DNA from: Nymphaea colorata
Taxonomy: Eukaryota > Streptophyta > Magnoliopsida > Nymphaeales > Nymphaeaceae
Assembly: GCF_008831285.2 (NCBI RefSeq)
Contig: NC_045141.1
Location: 20,890,848-20,954,847, forward strand
Length of the DNA: 64,000 bases
Reading direction: 5' to 3'
The stretch's first letter is position 1; every line of letters starts with the position of its first letter. Shown here in pieces: positions 1-12,810 of this stretch. The notes beneath the pieces are model-generated. The model was not told where the DNA came from. It was given only the letters and a program-made list of their open reading frames with translations, and did not search any database. A program made the translations under genes and the position numbers.

Positions 1-3000
1 TTGCTTGGGAAGCAAATGAAGCGCCACATTGGATCTGGCAAAGTTCATAAAATGCAGTGGAAAGAAAAAATTCCATAACGTTGAGCAGAAGACACTCGAA
101 AAGGGAAGGAAGGTCTAATTACATGAACCGGTGCTCATGCGCTTTATGCAACTTGCATGAGCCCATGATCCTGAGGATTTAAATGGCAAGGCCCACATCA
201 CATGGACACAGGTAAGGGAGATCCGGACCATCAAGATTTAGCGATCAACGGTCGGCTTTTCCGGAGTGCTAGAGAATGCAGATTATGTTCATGTCAGAGG
301 GTGCGAAGTTCTAATGCTTGGGTGCATTGTGAGAGAGACCAACAAGATGCTGGCTGTGCACTTAAAGGGTAGGTTCAAAGAATTAAGCACAGTGAGCTAG
401 CACTGACAGTGCATTGCATACTAACACTAGTGGGCCTGAAGGGGAACCCCACAGCTTGGAAGTGTTGGATCTGAGCACGACAAGCTGAGTATATGACCAT
501 TTTCTGAAGAAGAGTGTTAGTAAAAAGAACCAATTAGGCCCAGAAGGGAGAACCAACTTGCAAAAGTTGCTTCCAGTATTTCATAAAAAGCAGAGTTAGC
601 TGGTTGTTCCACAGAACAAGTGCATTGTTTCATCAAGACCAGCAATCTTTCATATTGTTCTTTTTGGGAGTTAAAGCCTGAAGATGGCAGCCTTGGTGTG
701 AAACTACAAGCCCCAAATACCATATATTTGTTATTTATTCCTATTAAGGTTGTGGTTTTTTGAACGTTTTTTTTCAGTTATACAGTCTGCTATGGCTTCA
801 TTCGCCTAGATCCGTTGAAGTTAAAACATATCAAATCATAAATCTGCTTGCTCTCTCTCTCTCTATCTTTCTCATGTTGTAGACATATGCATTTTAAGTA
901 TCATATGAAAATAATCAAGGCTTGAGTTTTGCGTATTATGAAATTAAATCCAATTTAAATAACAGTTTTCTTTTCTTCTTATGGATCACCCAACTTTGGT
1001 TTCGCAGAATACCAGACCAAGCACATCTTACTTCATATACTTTTCCCGAAAAAGTAAAAAGATGACAAGGAAATCATCAATTGTTTTGGACACAGGTCGA
1101 AGAGTCAGAAAAATCTTCAAAATTTAGCTGTTTTTGTTATCCTGGAGCTTAAAATTCTCAGGCAATCTTCTTCCTTACCGACCGGCAAAGTCCTTCCGTC
1201 CTTTGCCTTTGATCTTTGACCTTACGGTAAAAAGACACACACCGCATGAGTTGGACTCCGACCTCCTTCTTCAGCTTTATGTTATCTATATATGACCCGA
1301 TGTCTAACATTGTTCACCGTCATTTGCAGAAACAGATCCAGAATCACAAGAAATTAAACAATCAGCCATGAATCAGAAAGATGTTTAATTTCCCCAATCT
1401 CATGAACCCTTTCAGAAACTCCAATACCAAACTCATTAGGGGAAATATTAATGCCGGAGCAACACCTTCACATGGTAGCTCTCAAATAATTTTTTCTTGT
1501 TAAAGTAAGATCTAAAGATAAGATCTGCCTTGAGCTCTTGTGCACCTTCCAAATGCAGCCGGCCACTTTGGTGCAAAAAAGGAAGAATGGAGGCACGGGG
1601 CATGAAAAGTGGGGAGCAGGGAGGGCTGGATGCTCAGTTCCAATGATACGAAAGAACTGTTTGTGAACAGTTGTGGTGGCATGTCCAAACGCTATTTGGG
1701 CTCAGAGATGACATAAACGCTTGTTATTCCTCCTGACTCCCAAAGGACAAGCATGTTCCCGAGCATGCACACACCCCCTCTTAATTATCCAACTGTCCCT
1801 TCTTCCCCGCCCTCAACCCCACACCACAAAATTTCATCACATCCACTCCTTTTCCCACTCAGACTTTTCATGGATTTGACAGCACGCAGAGAAAGAGAGA
1901 GAGAGAGAGAGAGAGAGTCGAATGAATGCAGAGCTGCCATTTTACAGCATCGACAAATAATTGGGAAAGAGAAAGAAAAGTCCTTTGTTTTTTTTTTTTG
2001 GTTCCAAATGTTGAGCTAGAAGGGGAGTCTCTAACACCTTTCAACTATGGAGTGAAGCAAACATCATAACGCATCTCTACCTCATTTTGAAAGTTACAAT
2101 TGAACTGCTCTTAGGTTAGTGCGATTCATTTTTGTCTTCTCACCTGACAAACTGCAGGTTGTGGGACTCACTGCAGGGAAAACTGGTTCCTTTCCCACCT
2201 GATGAAACCAACGGGCCACAGAAGCTCCTGTTTGAAGGAAGAGGTACCTTGCTTCCTAAAAGTAGGCTTCAGAAGTTGGGGATTCCATGTTTCCCTCAAA
2301 GAAGGAGAACTTCGGGGAAAACTCGGTTCTCATTTACTGAAAGTTCCTTTTTCTATGGTAAACACAGTTTGAATCAACGATCAGGTTTTGCCATTATTTG
2401 CATTGTGTTTTTCCTCACTTTCTTGTTTAAATTTGGAAAGCCTGCCCCTTCAAGTTCTCTTTAGGCCAATATCTTATTAATACCAAAAGCCTGATTATCT
2501 GTCATCCAACCTGCAGACACCAAAAAGAAGAGCAGCTTAAGAATGGCAGTTCAAAATAATTTTCAAATCCATTTTACTGACAGGACAACCATGCTAAGTT
2601 TTAAATCACTGTTGATTGAAGGAAAAAACCATGAATCTAAGGTGCAAACGGCATGGAAGAGCTTGTCAAATCCTAATAATTCATGTCCAACCTGAAAAAG
2701 ACCATTGACATCTCGACATTTTCAATCACGTCATTGTCTATTTCTCCACTAGCTAGTAGTCGTTTTCTCTTGTCAAAAGTTTTTTGGTACCATCATAAAT
2801 GTATGCCCGTAAGCTTTGTTTGTGTCCTATAATTAGTACATTACAACATGTTAAAAATCAAATGCATGACTAAGTTGTTGGGCAGCACACATATGTCAAC
2901 TTGATTTCAAGGACAATGAAATAATTAATAAGCTAACTTCCTTGTTGAGAAATCACAGAAACATACGAGTATTGAGAAATAAATGGCAACAAGTGTCTTT

Positions 3001-3800
3001 CATTCGAATCCATCTGACCTCTTATTCATTTGCTTGGAAGGCTCCAAGAGAAAAAGAACAACTTAACAGAGTCTGCATGTGCAATCACACCTATGAACCA
3101 CACAGGAAATTAAGGTACACCAACCAAAAGTTTTGTGGCTCTGTTGGTGTTGTACCCTCATTGGATCACCCTGATGGTGATTTTGTAGGCTTACCAATTG
3201 GTTAGATGTGTAGATCGTCAAAGTCCCCTTCCATCTGTCCAAATAACAACTGGATGTGATTAAGTACCATTCACCAATCAGATAAAATGATCCCTAATCT
3301 AGATCCATTTCTATAAGGATACTAAGCCAAACATTTACACGAGAAGTCAAAGTACATGAGTAAACTGGATCAGGTTGAAAACCCAGAAACAAAGCATCCT
3401 GCAAACCTGACATGCATGAATGAGAATAAGAGGTGAATCTGATTGAATATGAGTTGAGGATGCAAACCACCCATTTGTCTCAAATGTGGGAACTCAAAGT
3501 CCAACTAAGAATCCGATCCGTTGACAGACACTGTCGCAGCTCCATCTTCCACAGACTCCATGTTAGCGTCGGAGGAGGACATGTCTGTCATTTCGAAGCA
3601 CCAGGGGACGTGGACGAAGCCAATGATTTAAGACAACCAAAGGACAAAGCAGAAGACGGAGACCAAAACGATTCTCTTTTCTTTGCCTCTTATTTTTAAT
3701 TTTTTGCCGAACTCATTCCCTCCCAGAAAAGAAGAATACAAGAGATCAGAACCTCAAATCTCGATTAAACTAGTTAATGAAGTCTTCTCTTAATAAGGAA
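1..3800. other. Intergenic, no gene recognised
   Basis: No open frame here looks like a known protein. Frames of 60-110 codons occur on both strands, but they start at non-ATG codons or lack any family resemblance. The stretch is AT-rich with a (GA)n run at 1894-1917. Its right end leads into the GRF promoter and leader. Confidence 0.6.
1894..1917. repeat. (GA)n microsatellite
   Basis: Uninterrupted AG/GA dinucleotide run of about 24 bp, seen directly, in non-coding DNA. Confidence 0.95.
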
Positions 3801-3820
3801 ATCTGCCTCTTCCACCATTC

Positions 3821-3836
3821 CCAATCACTTTATATG
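3821..3836 (+). promoter_or_regulatory. Possible GRF core promoter (CCAAT plus TATA-like)
   Basis: A CCAAT box at 3821-3825 is followed by TTTATATG at 3829-3836. Transcription would then begin near 3860 and give a leader of about 330 nt before the GRF start codon. This is inferred from sequence only. Confidence 0.3.
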
Positions 3837-3913
3837 TCCCCTCGACCTGCTTCAGTCTCCCTCTTCCCCAGCAAGAATGTATTCATAGCTGTTATCTCTC
3901 GCTGAACACACCA

Positions 3914-3915
<2 letters not shown>

Positions 3916-3961
<46 letters not shown>
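3916..3961. repeat. (GA)n microsatellite in the presumed GRF leader
   Basis: Perfect run of about 46 bp of AG repeats, lying about 230 bp upstream of the GRF start codon and probably within its 5' untranslated region. Long GA runs are known binding sites for plant BASIC PENTACYSTEINE proteins; that role here is inference. Confidence 0.95.
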
Positions 3962-3969
<8 letters not shown>

Positions 3970-4188
3970 TGAAAGAGAAAGAGTGAGTGAAAGAGAAAGA
4001 GTTATTGTCTGCAACAATCTATCTTCTTGAGCAAAGGATAACAAGCAAGTGGCTTTTGGTAGCTGCTGTGGTGTTCTCTTTGCGGGTGATGTCTGAGAAG
4101 GTGAAGAAGTACCTCGTTGTGGTGGTCGGAAGAGAGGTTTGACCGTTTGAGGGGGAAGGGGAGGGAGGAGAGGGGAGGGTGGAAAGGG

Positions 4189-5150
4189 ATGAGCAACAGA
4201 GGGGTCTTCACGCCGGCACAATGGCAGGAGTTGGAGCACCAGGCGTTGATATTCAAGTATCTGATGGCGGGAATTCCAGTGCCTCCTGATCTTGTTGTGC
4301 CGATTCGGAGGAGTTTGGAGTCGATATCAGCCAGATTCTTCCACCAACAAACCAGTAAGGCCATTATGCTTTGCAAAGGAGGAAGATTTTGGGGACGTAT
4401 ACGGATGGAAACTCATCCTTCTGTTTGGTCTTTTTTTTTTCTTTTTCTACGGTATCCGGCGGTTGATCTTTCTAGTTTGGCATTTTTCAAATTTTCCTTT
4501 TCAAATTTTTCTCTTTGTTGGTAGTCGATTTTGCTATAAATTATCAAGATGGGTTCCAGTTGCACATTCTCTTTCTGTCCCTCCCCTGTAGTCTGCGTTA
4601 TTGTTTTTGTTTAGTTCTGGCAAATCTTTGCTTTCTTTAGTAGGTCTTCGTAATTTTTTGAGGAATCTGTCTCTTCGTTTTCGCATCTCATGATTGAAAT
4701 GCATGTCTGATGTTTTCTTCAACGCTTCTCGGATGTGGTATTTGAGAATATTTTAAGTTTTTCCTATTCTAACAAGAAACTACTGTTTCAAGTTTTTAAT
4801 AAGGTTGCTTTCCAAGAGCTGCTCTTGGTGAGAGTGAAGGCAATATTTTATGTTATTCATCCCATGAATCTTACTGTTGTGTGACCTTTTATTATTTTTT
4901 ATTTGCTTCTTCCCTTTTCTTTATTTCGCTGTGCAAAAAATGTGTTGATTTCAACGGGATATATATATATTTTTTCCTATAATTGTCTCATGCCATAGTT
5001 TGTCACACTGTACTTCCACGTTTCCGGTCGTGGAACTTTCCTCATTTTTATTAGAAGGAAATAAAACCTATGTTGGAAAAACTGTGCACTTTGTCTTGCA
5101 TTTATTTAATTAGTTATCTGTTGTAGTTTTGCTTTTACTCCAGTCTTTGA

Positions 5151-5182
<32 letters not shown>

Positions 5183-8100
5183 GCTTCTGATGGTGCAAAT
5201 TCATGCATATCTACAGAAGGATCCAGGTTTGCTCGTACCTATAGTGGTTATGTATGTGGGTGAATCGGGAAGGAGCTATTGAGCTTTTCTCTCAGCCCAG
5301 TCGTTCCATTCTCATTTTGATGTTGGTTCTATGTTGATCTCTATCATGCTTTCTTCTTGTTACATCATAAGGTGGTTATTTATCTGTTTCTCCCCGAGGC
5401 TGTGAACCAACTTTGGATTGATGTGAAGGTTGCTTATTAACCCAGTGAGCTCATTCAAACTCATTGCCCAACTTACTCCTTTTTCCTTTGATGCGTTCAA
5501 CGACTAAAATTTAGTGCTCAGCGTTGTATAATTAGATGCACAAAAAAAACTTTCCACTAGCGCTGCTAAGACAGCCATCGCTTGATGCTCTTGTTTTTCT
5601 CAGTGAAGTCATCACTTTCATCAACTCATCCACTTTTCTCTTCTTTCACAGCGGGTTGGAGCTCATTTTATGGGAAGAAGTCGGACCCAGAGCCTGGAAG
5701 GTGCCGGAGAACTGATGGGAAGAAGTGGAGGTGTTCAAAGGATGCTTATCCTGATTCAAAATACTGTGAGCGGCACATGCACAGAGGCCGCAATCGTTCA
5801 AGAAAGCCTGTGGAAACGCAAACCATCTCACAGTCATCGACTGTGACTTCACTTGCTGCTGCTGGTGGTACCAGTTTCCAGAGCCTGCCATTGCACTCCA
5901 TCAATAGTTCCCAAGAGCCTAGTCCTGGAAGTGCTACTTCACAGATGCAAGTGCAGCCTGGAACATATGGGATCGGTAACAAAGAGTTTAGGTATATGAA
6001 CATGTTTACCTCCCTCCCTGCCAATCAATAGAAAACTTTGTTGGTACCTCTATACTTGCACTTTATGATGGTACGAGCACATCGTTTCTTGTTACTTGGA
6101 GACACTATGCAACTAGAGTATTGCTTGCATATGAGCTGGTTTGTATCATTACGTCCACAAATGCCCTGCTTTGTTTCACTAGGGAAAAATGTTATTGGTC
6201 CATTCATCAATGTTGTAGGCCACAATGTTCTAGCTCGAGACCTAGAATACAAAGCTTTGAACCCCACTATGACAAGTTCGTTGTGTTGAATGATTGAGGC
6301 ATTGTAGGCCCACCAACCAAATCAGGTTCTCGCTATTGTCTGAACAAATAATGGACTACTTCATGTTTCTATTGGGTTCTGTTGTTGCTCTCGGGCTTGT
6401 TGGAGTGTTGGAAGCTCCATGTTTCAACATATCAAAATTATTGCATGCTTCATCATTAATGAATTTTCGATGTTTATACCCATAGTTCCGACCATTCTTT
6501 ATATGCTTCTTACTGTTATCTTGGCGACAGTTCTTGTTCTATAAATTACTTTTTGTGGGTGTGAAGAATTTGCTGCTGAGGCCTGTTGCAGATAGATGGT
6601 CTTTTCTCGTCATAGATGTAGCAGTATTGCTTTCTATTGGACTTTCATGGCTAATCCTCATTAGCCTGAGTCTTAATAATGAGTGTGGCTTGTTCATTTT
6701 TCTTGAGCTATTACAGGTATGCAAGTGATACAGGCTGATTAATTTGTGCACAAGTCCCCTCAGTCGTGTGCCAGTCAGTTCGTCCATGGATCAACTTTTG
6801 TTGCATGTGCAGAAGTTCAGATTTCCATTCTTTCCCCTGATACATGCACAGGAAAAACTGAAAAAGTGCATATTTGATCAACAGCTCTTCATTAGGAGTT
6901 AACTTCTATAGATACTAGTTTGTGATGGTCTTCCATGCATCAACCTATAGAATTCCTGGTACAATTGCTAATGGAATGTTGAGGATATTCCCGTCAAAAT
7001 GGTGGATCTTGTTTCTTTTGGTCTAATTCTGGGTTTTTGCTTTTGTTGGTTGCTGGTCTAGCACTTGTTATGGTGAGAATTATGTTGCTGTTGGTTGTTA
7101 TGGTGATAACTTTTGTAAGAAGTAAATAGTTATGTTACTATTGTTAGTAGTAGTTGTAGTGCTTATAATTGTCCTGTTACCAGCAGCATGAATATTCTTG
7201 GACCATCGTTCAGTTATGGTAATAGTGTCTGCAATAGTAAATAGAAGTAGTGGCGCTGTGTTTGAAGCCATGGTTGTCGTACTTATAAGTTCAGCGACAC
7301 TAGCAGCATTATCATAGTTGGTTCATCATTAATAATTTTTGTTGCTGTTCGGTTGGAATTTTATTTCATAAACAATGCATCAAGAAAATGGTACCACGGA
7401 ATGCGACCTTCAAGCTTTCTGTTTCAAGGCTGGTTTGAGTGGCTAGCATCACTGTTGGCATTGAGAAAAATCCAGGAGGTTCATGCAGGAAAGATGGTCT
7501 ATCTATCACTAATTATGTTGTAAATACTGTTGATTTCTCTCATTTGGCATTCTCAGAGTCCAAATATTACATTCTTGAGGTAGTTTCCGCTAATGTGCTC
7601 CTCCACGATCATCATTCACCAACTCCTCATACGAGTGTAATATCATTACCACATCCTATAAAAGGACAATGTTCTCATAGATTGTTGATGCTCTATCCTG
7701 TTCTTTTAATTTTCATTAAGTCTTTTTGGATTTTATGAAATCTTAAATTTTATGAGCAAATTATAACTGAAGGCTTCCTTTTCAGATGTTCCTTTTATGG
7801 CTTTCAGAAGTTTGAAGTTTTGTTTATCATTCAATTGGTTACTTGTTGATGCTACTTCTGTTTTGGGCCTTCTTTCTAGATCTACTTTATGGATTGTTAA
7901 ATCCACATAATGGTCCAAGTCTTATATTGCCGCTTTTCCAACGACTCCATATTCCTAGTTATGCACCTTCCTTGCTTCCTTTATCTCTGGACATGTATAT
8001 GACAAAAGATCCAAGGTAAAATGACATGCAAAATTGGATGCTACAACAGTGTCTCATAAAGCTTTGATTTTTAGTCGTCCCTGGTCTTATCTGGATTAGA

Positions 8101-9368
8101 ATGAATGGCTTGTTGGTGTTTGGCTGCATCTTGATGCGGTTAGTTCTTTCTAGAGTTAAACATGAGCCTTATTCTAGTTCACTTGCTAATAGCTGCTAAA
8201 AGTGGGTTGATATCACTGTCTTATTGGATCACATCCCAAGTTGTTGATTGGACTAACCTTCTGTCCCTTGTCACCTTCATTGCCTACCATACCAGGTTTC
8301 TTCTTTTTATTAATTTTTGTTTGTATTCCTCTTTTCTTATTCCCATTTACACCTTTTTAACAACGCATGCTTGGGCAACCCATCTTGGGCTCTGATTAGC
8401 AGGTTTTTGTTTCTTTCCTTGTGCTCTCCAATGCTTTACTTAGAGTGAATCTCTATTAATTTATGGTTTTCAAGATCATTTGTTTATTCTTGCAAGACTT
8501 GGTTTCCATCCATTTGGTTGTCTACTGATATTTGTATGCTGGGTTTCTGAAGAATTAATTGTTCACAAGAATGGGTTCTTTGCATCTAAGCTTTCAGGAG
8601 TCAATATCATGTACGAGGAACTGACCAAACGTTTGTATCTGGTAGGAGCAAGATTAAGTATATAGTTTAAGACTCTAAGTTTGTAGTTCTCACAGTACCC
8701 AACATCAATTCCTTTCAGATACCTTTCTCAATAATTAGAGGTGTTGAGTCCCTTTAGAGATTCAGTTAGATTTCTTGTACAATTAGAAATTCCGAACGGT
8801 CAATTTTATAAACTTTTGTGCTTTCAAGTGCTTGTGATTTTTCAGTGCGTTGTACTGATTGCTGAAAATATGCAGGTATCTTCCAGGACTGAAAGATGAA
8901 ACTGATGAGCATAGTTTCTTTGCTGAAGCATCAGGAAGTTCAAGGAGCTTTAGAATGGATTCATCTCTCGATAGTTCTTGGCCCTGCATGCCCTCTAGAG
9001 TCAATTCGTTTCCTCCATCGAAGCAAAGGAGTGGGTCCCTATTGCAGAGCAATTATTCTCAGCTACAGGCACTGGAGGATCTTGGTTCTACAACCATTGC
9101 CTCTGCACTTTCAAAGCAGCATCAACCACAACATTGCTTCCTTGGCAGCAATCTTGGTGCCATTGAATCTATAAAAGCTAACAGGGAATCTGAAGGCCAA
9201 TGTCTACGGCCCTTTTTTGATGAGTGGCCCAGAACAAGGGATTCATGGTCTGATTTGGAGGATGACAGATCTAACAGAGCCTCTTTCTCAACTACCCAGC
9301 TTTCCATTTCAATCCCTATGTCTTCGTCTGACTTCTCTGGGACAAGTTCTCGTTCTCCAAATGGTTAA
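4189..9368 (+). CDS. GRF: Growth-regulating factor (GRF) transcription factor, 3 exons
   Basis: Plant nuclear transcription factor that works with GIF co-activators to promote cell proliferation in growing organs. Exons read as 4189-4354, 5652-5991 and 8876-9368 (phases 1 and 2), joining to 999 nt, or 332 aa. The QLQ domain spans about residues 7-41, with Q11, L15 and Q18, and binds GIF. The WRC domain spans about residues 67-110 and carries the zinc-binding C73-x9-C83-x10-C94-x2-H97 pattern plus a basic nuclear signal. The C-terminal part contains FFDEW and TQLSISIP motifs typical of GRF1-4-like members. ATG 4189 (MSNRGVF) is chosen because the frame further upstream has no ATG that would serve. 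A miR396 site overlaps the end of the WRC-coding region. Introns are about 1.3 and 2.9 kb. The last-exon end is less certain, because a further splice at 9363 is possible. Family assignment is very secure; orthology to a particular GRF is not. Confidence 0.95.
5153..5175. repeat. (CT)n microsatellite in GRF intron 1
   Basis: Run of about 23 bp of TC repeats within the first GRF intron, followed by a second, impure CT-rich stretch. Confidence 0.9.
5795..5815 (+). promoter_or_regulatory. miR396 target site in GRF exon 2
   Basis: The 21-nt stretch encodes the RSRKPVE end of the WRC domain and begins CGTTCAAGAAAGCCTG. This is the sequence recognised by miR396 in most plant GRF mRNAs, including the position at which the miRNA usually pairs with a one-base bulge. 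The GRF transcript is therefore expected to be cleaved by miR396, limiting expression in mature tissue. The sequence match is observed; the regulation is inferred from family knowledge. Confidence 0.93.
5992..8875 (+). other. GRF intron 2 (no further gene seen)
   Basis: Long T-rich intron starting GTATAT and ending TGCAG. It contains a GTT/GTG-rich low-complexity patch around 7040-7330. Open frames inside it are short and resemble no known protein. Confidence 0.85.
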
Positions 9369-9740
9369 TGTGTCTGATAATGCATGCTTGCATCATGGGG
9401 TTAATGTGTATTTTCACTATTGCTGTGTCCTTCCATAGAGATGATTGAAGATGACACCATGGCGGTGTGGTATCAAGAAAACAGAGGATCTGATTGGGCA
9501 AAATTACAGAATGGATCCTTTTACTTGAGTCCTGATTTTGTCTGTCCGTTAGTTTTGCTTTTGTGTTTGGATTGCTTTAACAACTCTTTGTTAAACCTTT
9601 TTAATAGTGATAGGGAGTATAATGTCTCCGGTTTGGCCTTAAATTTGCTTATGCCATGGATAAACATCGCCAAACATTCTGTAAAAGATGGTGAAAAAAT
9701 CATATCGAGCCTTTCCTTGAGAATGTATGCTATTAGTAAT

Positions 9741-9843
9741 TCAGGAGTTCGATTAATTATAGAACTGCTTCCCTCGTTTTTGCATATTCTATTTCAGGAA
9801 TTCGATTAATTCTAGAACTGCTTCCCTCGTTTCTGCATATTCT
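9741..9843. repeat. Tandem duplication, period 53 bp
   Basis: A segment of about 47 bp beginning at 9744 (GGAGTTCGATTAATTATAG) recurs at 9797 as GGAATTCGATTAATTCTAG and continues with only a few mismatches to the TGCATATTCT end. It lies just beyond the GRF stop codon. Confidence 0.9.
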
Positions 9844-10190
9844 TGCGAGCGTGGATGATCTCCTAGTGAACCAAATTGTCAAAGTTTTAGGTGTGATACT
9901 ATTACATGTTATGCAGTGAGAATGACAAGTTTTACTGTATGTGGTTTCCTAAGTCTCGATGCGTTCTGCATAATCCATGGATGGGATTGTAAATGTTGGA
10001 GGACAAACTGATCTTCGTCAGAAACTTTTTTTTGTTGCGGAATCTTCCTTCAACTGCAGGTTGAAAGTAGATCATGTTCCGATGTTAATTGTGCTGTCAA
10101 AGTTTGATGAAGACTGAAAATTTAATCCAATTGGTGTCTTATTAGATTCATTTAACGATGCTAGTTTCCGAGCATCAGGAAAATCTTAGC

Positions 10191-10243
10191 AAAGCGATTG
10201 ATACAGGCAAAATTATTGCACAAAGCGATTGATACAGGCAAAA
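10191..10243. repeat. Short direct repeat, period 31 bp
   Basis: The 22-bp segment beginning AAAGCGATTGATACAGGC at 10191 recurs exactly at 10222. Confidence 0.9.
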
Positions 10244-12479
10244 ACAATGCAGACCATGAGAAATTTGAGATTATAAAATTTATTTTTCTTACCAAGGACC
10301 AACTTGTTTATTACATGAGTCTTCGAAATAAAGCACCTAAACTTTGGGAAATGAATCTGACATATCAATATCATGTTAGTTTTCTGCTGGAATGGACAAA
10401 AATACGTTAGGCACATCGTCACTTCTAAGACCACTATAAGAACCACCCCCACAAAAAAAAAGGTTCCCATCTCTTGTCTTAGATTTTATTGGGTTGCATG
10501 TTCATCATATATGAGTTGTGCTGCAGATGCTCGCACACTTCCCGAAGTTTCCAATGCTGTATGTTGTGCCGGCATTCTCACTCTCTCTCTTTCTCTCTCT
10601 CGCGAAAAGATTCCTTTTCGGGCATCTTGGACTTGCGTTGCTCATCGCTAGTTTATGCGAGCATCCCTTCATCTGCAGTACGCTTATGCTTTAGTTGTCC
10701 CTCATGTTCATCTGAATCGGATGCCTGAGGGCTGAGAGTGGTGGTGCAGCTGCAGCGACTGCATAAAGCAGAAAACAAAAAAAGAGAAAGGTGTACGAAA
10801 GAATGAACAGATTGTCATGATTTGTGATGGACTCTACAGCATCACGAGACCAAGTTTACGACAGGCTGCAACGTTGACGGCACATCGCCTGAAATGGACG
10901 ACGATGACCCACCGATCGACAGTGGAAAGTGGCGGGCGCCAGCGGTTCTCGCCTGCTTTTTTGCTTCACTTTTCCTTCTTAAATGCAGTCTCCACCAAAC
11001 GATCTTTTCTTTTTTCTCGTTCTGTACGGAAGGCGGGGGAGAGGAGGCGACGCAATTTTTCATGGGAAAATGGATTCCCATCCTTTCCGAGCGGCAGAGA
11101 GAACAAACAGGTCGACTCGCATCCGCATGGAACCCTGAAAGTTGAGAACATCGAACAGTGGCTCTCTGTTCTTCTTGCTTAGAACTAACTAATCCGAAAA
11201 GACACCGCCGCGCACTAACCAAGAAAGAAAGAAAGTGTGTTTGAACATGAATAGTATCAGCCAGAAAGCACATTTGGATTTGGAGCGGAAGTTCCGGGTA
11301 CTGGATCCAATGGCAAGGGCAAGAAAATAATTGCGGGGTTCGGGCAGGGAAGACTGGCTTCAGCCGGTCAACGGTACGGCTCTCCTCTCTGACCGGCTGA
11401 GCATGTGTCCCCTCTCTGACCGACCTGTTGCTTTGCGAATGACGTGGCGGTTGCCCAGCCCCAGTCGAGACGTCAGCCGGTGGGCCCAGTGGGACTCCGG
11501 GCAGAGCGTCGGGCAGGCACCTTTCACATGGAGTTCCACGTGGGAGGACCGGGAGGCCTCTAGGAGTGGGGACCACTTGTCGAAGGGGCCATCTTTTCTC
11601 GTGAACGAAACGAACCCGCAGAGGGATCTTGTGGATCTGCTGGGTTCATGGTCCGATCCATCACGAGATCGGATAATGGATCTGGACCCTGGAGGAACTT
11701 ATCCGCGCAAGGTTTGATGGATAAGTTCGTTTGTGAACCGAATCGAAAGGGAACTGTTGCCGAAGCCGATTCACTCAATCAACCGTATCGGTTCAACATG
11801 TATGTAATAAACTATTTTGGATGCACCGTGCAATGAAATCAAACTTAACCATAAAAAAAATTAAAAGCGTGAATGAACAATAAAAGTTAAAAATAAAAAT
11901 GGACGTACTTACAAAATTTAGCAAAAATTTGACATGTAGTGTTATATTGAGTCGGCCGCTGAAAAGAAATAGTGGAAGACAATAGTGAGGCTCATGGCTG
12001 CCAAAGTGAGAATAGTTGAAGTCGTTATAAATTTAGGTTGCGCATTCGCCAAGTTCAAGCTGAGCCTAGGGCGCACAATGCTTGGCTCGATTCAGATGAA
12101 GCGAGCTCATTAAACTCTAACCAGCCCATTTCAGGGTTCAAGCAACGAGCATGCTCGAGGGCAGGATAATGGCAAAGAAGAGCTTTATATTCATCTCTAT
12201 ACCACGACCTAGAGATACATGCGGTTATGCAAATAAAATTTGTTAAAAAAAAAAGAAGTTTGGTAGTTTAAGATCTCCCACAATACAAAATATTATTATG
12301 TACAAACCTAACAAAACTGATTGATTCAGGAGTGGATTTGATCACTCACTCCAGGGAGTGCATGAAGTTGCTGATTGGTGTAACAATTTTGGCATCCTCT
12401 CTTGTTGAAAGTCTTGAAAAGGTATATATTCACTATCTAAACATTGAAGAAGTGAAGTCAAGATATTAAGTTGTTTCAA

Positions 12480-12545
12480 GGGTTATAGCGTAGCTTGTCG
12501 GGCTAAAAGCTTGTATGAAGCAGGTCTCTAGTTCGATTTTTATGG
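12480..12545 (+). repeat. Possible tRNA-derived SINE head
   Basis: Two patches resemble RNA polymerase III internal promoter boxes: TAGCGTAGCTTGTCGG (A-box-like) and, about 30 bp on, CTAGTTCGATTT (B-box-like). The spacing suits a tRNA-related SINE. No acceptor stem, target duplication or A-tail was identified, so this may be chance. Confidence 0.3.
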
Positions 12546-12780
12546 GCATTATGATCTTGTGTTTTAAGGTGGTAAGATGTAACATCCAAGTTAAAGGATG
12601 CAACGTTCTATTGTTGACATCGAAACTGCTCAAGACTCTGAAGGCAGAGGGAATGGAAGGGGCCTTCGGGCCTCGCTTCGGACAGTGGGATGATCTTTTC
12701 GCTCTCCTGATATATTTGCTTTGGTTCATAATGCAAGGGATTCACTTCTCCAAGCAACCATTGAATCTTGCAATCGTCTT

Positions 12781-12810
12781 GATGAACACAACCATGATGA
12801 ACACAACCAT
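12781..12810. repeat. 15-bp unit, two tandem copies
   Basis: GATGAACACAACCAT occurs twice back to back, seen directly. Confidence 0.9.

Noticed and set aside
4117-4188. Longer GRF N-terminus upstream of ATG 4189
   Set aside because: The extension has no ATG in frame, only a TTG. The GRF-typical start just before the QLQ domain is ATG 4189.
10842-11576. 244-codon open frame on the minus strand
   Set aside because: It starts at GTG rather than ATG, shows no domain, and overlaps equally long frames on the other strand in a GC-richer patch, which favours chance open frames.
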